From Thermotalea metallivorans (GTDB taxonomy: Bacteria; Bacillota; Clostridia; Peptostreptococcales; Thermotaleaceae): a stretch of 50,125 nt of DNA. The stretch covers positions 1 to 50,125 of the forward strand of contig NZ_LOEE01000061.1 of assembly GCF_001562415.1 (NCBI RefSeq), written 5' to 3'. This document shows, piece by piece, positions 49,691 through 50,125 of the stretch. The notes beneath the pieces were generated by a model, which saw only the letters and a program-made list of their open reading frames with translations, did not search any database and was not told the origin of the DNA. Position 1 is the stretch's first letter. Each line of letters opens with the position of its first letter. Both the position numbers and the translations under genes were made by a program.

Positions 49691-49765
49691 TGGAGCTGGC
49701 GAAGGGAATCGAACCCCCAACCTGCTGATTACAAGTCAGCTGCTCTACCGTTGAGCCACGCCAGC
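49691..49765 (-). tRNA. tRNA-Thr (TGT)
   Basis: Acceptor GCTGGCG / CGCCAGC with discriminator T, anticodon loop CTTGTAA (TGT), encoded CCA. Confidence 0.97.
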
Positions 49766-49774
49766 ATATAAAAT

Positions 49775-49851
49775 TGGCGACCCGGAAGGGGCTCGAACCC
49801 TCGACCTCCAGCGTGACAGGCTGGCATTCTAACCAACTGAACTACCGGGCC
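49775..49851 (-). tRNA. tRNA-Asp (GTC)
   Basis: Anticodon loop CTGTCAC (GTC), T arm GGTTCGAGCCC, discriminator G, encoded CCA. The acceptor GGCCCGG / CCGGGTC has one G-U pair. Confidence 0.97.
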
Positions 49852-49892
49852 CTATTGGATGCAAGATGTCGGATCTTTCTCTCGCCTCTTGC

Positions 49893-49928
49893 TTCTCGCC
49901 TCTTGCTTCTAGATTGGTGACCCATCCG
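49893..49928 (-). repeat. 36-base direct repeat spanning the tRNA-Glu 3' end, copy 2
   Basis: Identical to 49249-49284. Here the purine-rich spacer unit GAAGCAAGAGGCGA occurs twice in tandem (49880-49910), then continues GAGAAAGATCCGACATCTTG toward tRNA-Asp. Confidence 0.75.
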
Positions 49929-49989
49929 GGAATCGAACCCGGGTTACCGCCGTGAAAGGGCGGTGTCTTGACCGCTTGACCAATGGGCC
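49915..49989 (-). tRNA. tRNA-Glu (TTC)
   Basis: Anticodon loop CTTTCAC (TTC), T arm GGTTCGATTCC, encoded CCA. The acceptor GGCCCAT / ATGGGTC has a G-U at the second pair. Confidence 0.97.
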
Positions 49990-49998
49990 TTAGCATAC

Positions 49999-50073
49999 TG
50001 GCTCCAGAGGTGGGACTCGAACCCACAACCTACCGGTTAACAGCCGGGTGCTCCACCATTGAGCTACTCTGGA
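49999..50073 (-). tRNA. tRNA-Asn (GTT)
   Basis: Acceptor TCCAGAG / CTCTGGA, anticodon loop CTGTTAA (GTT), discriminator G, encoded CCA. First tRNA after the 5S gene. Confidence 0.97.
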
Positions 50074-50080
50074 ATCTTAT

Positions 50081-50125
50081 CCAGCAACGACCTACTCTCC
50101 CAAGGCGTCTCCACCTGATAAACTA
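50081..50125 (-). rRNA. rrf: 5S ribosomal RNA, 3' end, cut by window edge
   Basis: The minus strand ends with TGGGAGAGTAGGTCGTTGCTGG, the conserved 3' part of bacterial 5S rRNA (helix I and loop E side). It lies seven bases upstream of tRNA-Asn, giving the order 5S then tRNA array. The rest of the gene and presumably 23S and 16S are outside the window. Confidence 0.9.

Overview
The window looks like a chromosomal segment of an endospore-forming member of the Clostridia, closest in style to Alkaliphilus/Natronincola-type organisms; this is inferred from gene content and low-to-moderate GC, not from a database search. Sporulation genes (yunB, splB, spoIIAA-spoIIAB-sigF, a full spoVAA-to-spoVAE cluster) and a large tRNA array downstream of a 5S gene support that placement.

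Region 1-4,080 is a pile-up of mobile elements: the 5' end of an IS256-family transposase cut by the window edge, an IS1182-family element (388-1954) flanked by a perfect 25-bp palindromic direct repeat, and a group II intron (about 1982-4070) starting directly after the right-hand repeat. The IS1182 transposase is split by a frame change at a run of nine A, and the intron-encoded reverse transcriptase carries one in-frame stop.

Region 4,100-13,700 holds housekeeping and small accessory genes: a DUF2935-like protein, a lipoprotein, an HD-GYP phosphodiesterase, nadE, cysK, a two-gene TauE/SafE permease, a CoA-binding protein, a YigZ/IMPACT protein, a Nudix protein, a DUF3189 protein and hflX. 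Region 13,700-19,640 holds yunB and a sucrose-type PTS locus: a BglG/LicT antiterminator, a PTS EIIBCA and a GH32 hydrolase, with two RAT/terminator switches and the relic of a fructokinase. Region 20,047-24,362 is a two-component system around a YjiH-like membrane protein.

Region 24,400-32,000 has an EamA exporter, two poorly known genes, a spore photoproduct lyase coupled to an MTA/SAH-nucleosidase-like gene, and a bifunctional penicillin-binding protein. Region 32,140-37,800 is the sporulation block, read on the minus strand from a sigma-H-like promoter: spoIIAA, spoIIAB, sigF, then a 49-codon membrane ORF, spoVAA, spoVAB, a 51-codon ORF, spoVAC, spoVAD, spoVAEb and spoVAEa. The two small ORFs are not in the classical operon.

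Region 37,970-48,524 has thiI and its cysteine desulfurase, a LUD-domain protein, a candidate C-rich small RNA (about 41,319-41,427), a LytTR/GHKL two-component pair, an asparaginase, a second HD-GYP protein, a zinc-ribbon protein, a 489-residue orphan and a YprB-like exonuclease. From 48,569 to the end are sixteen minus-strand tRNA genes and the 3' end of a 5S rRNA, i.e. the distal part of an rRNA operon. No CRISPR array was seen.
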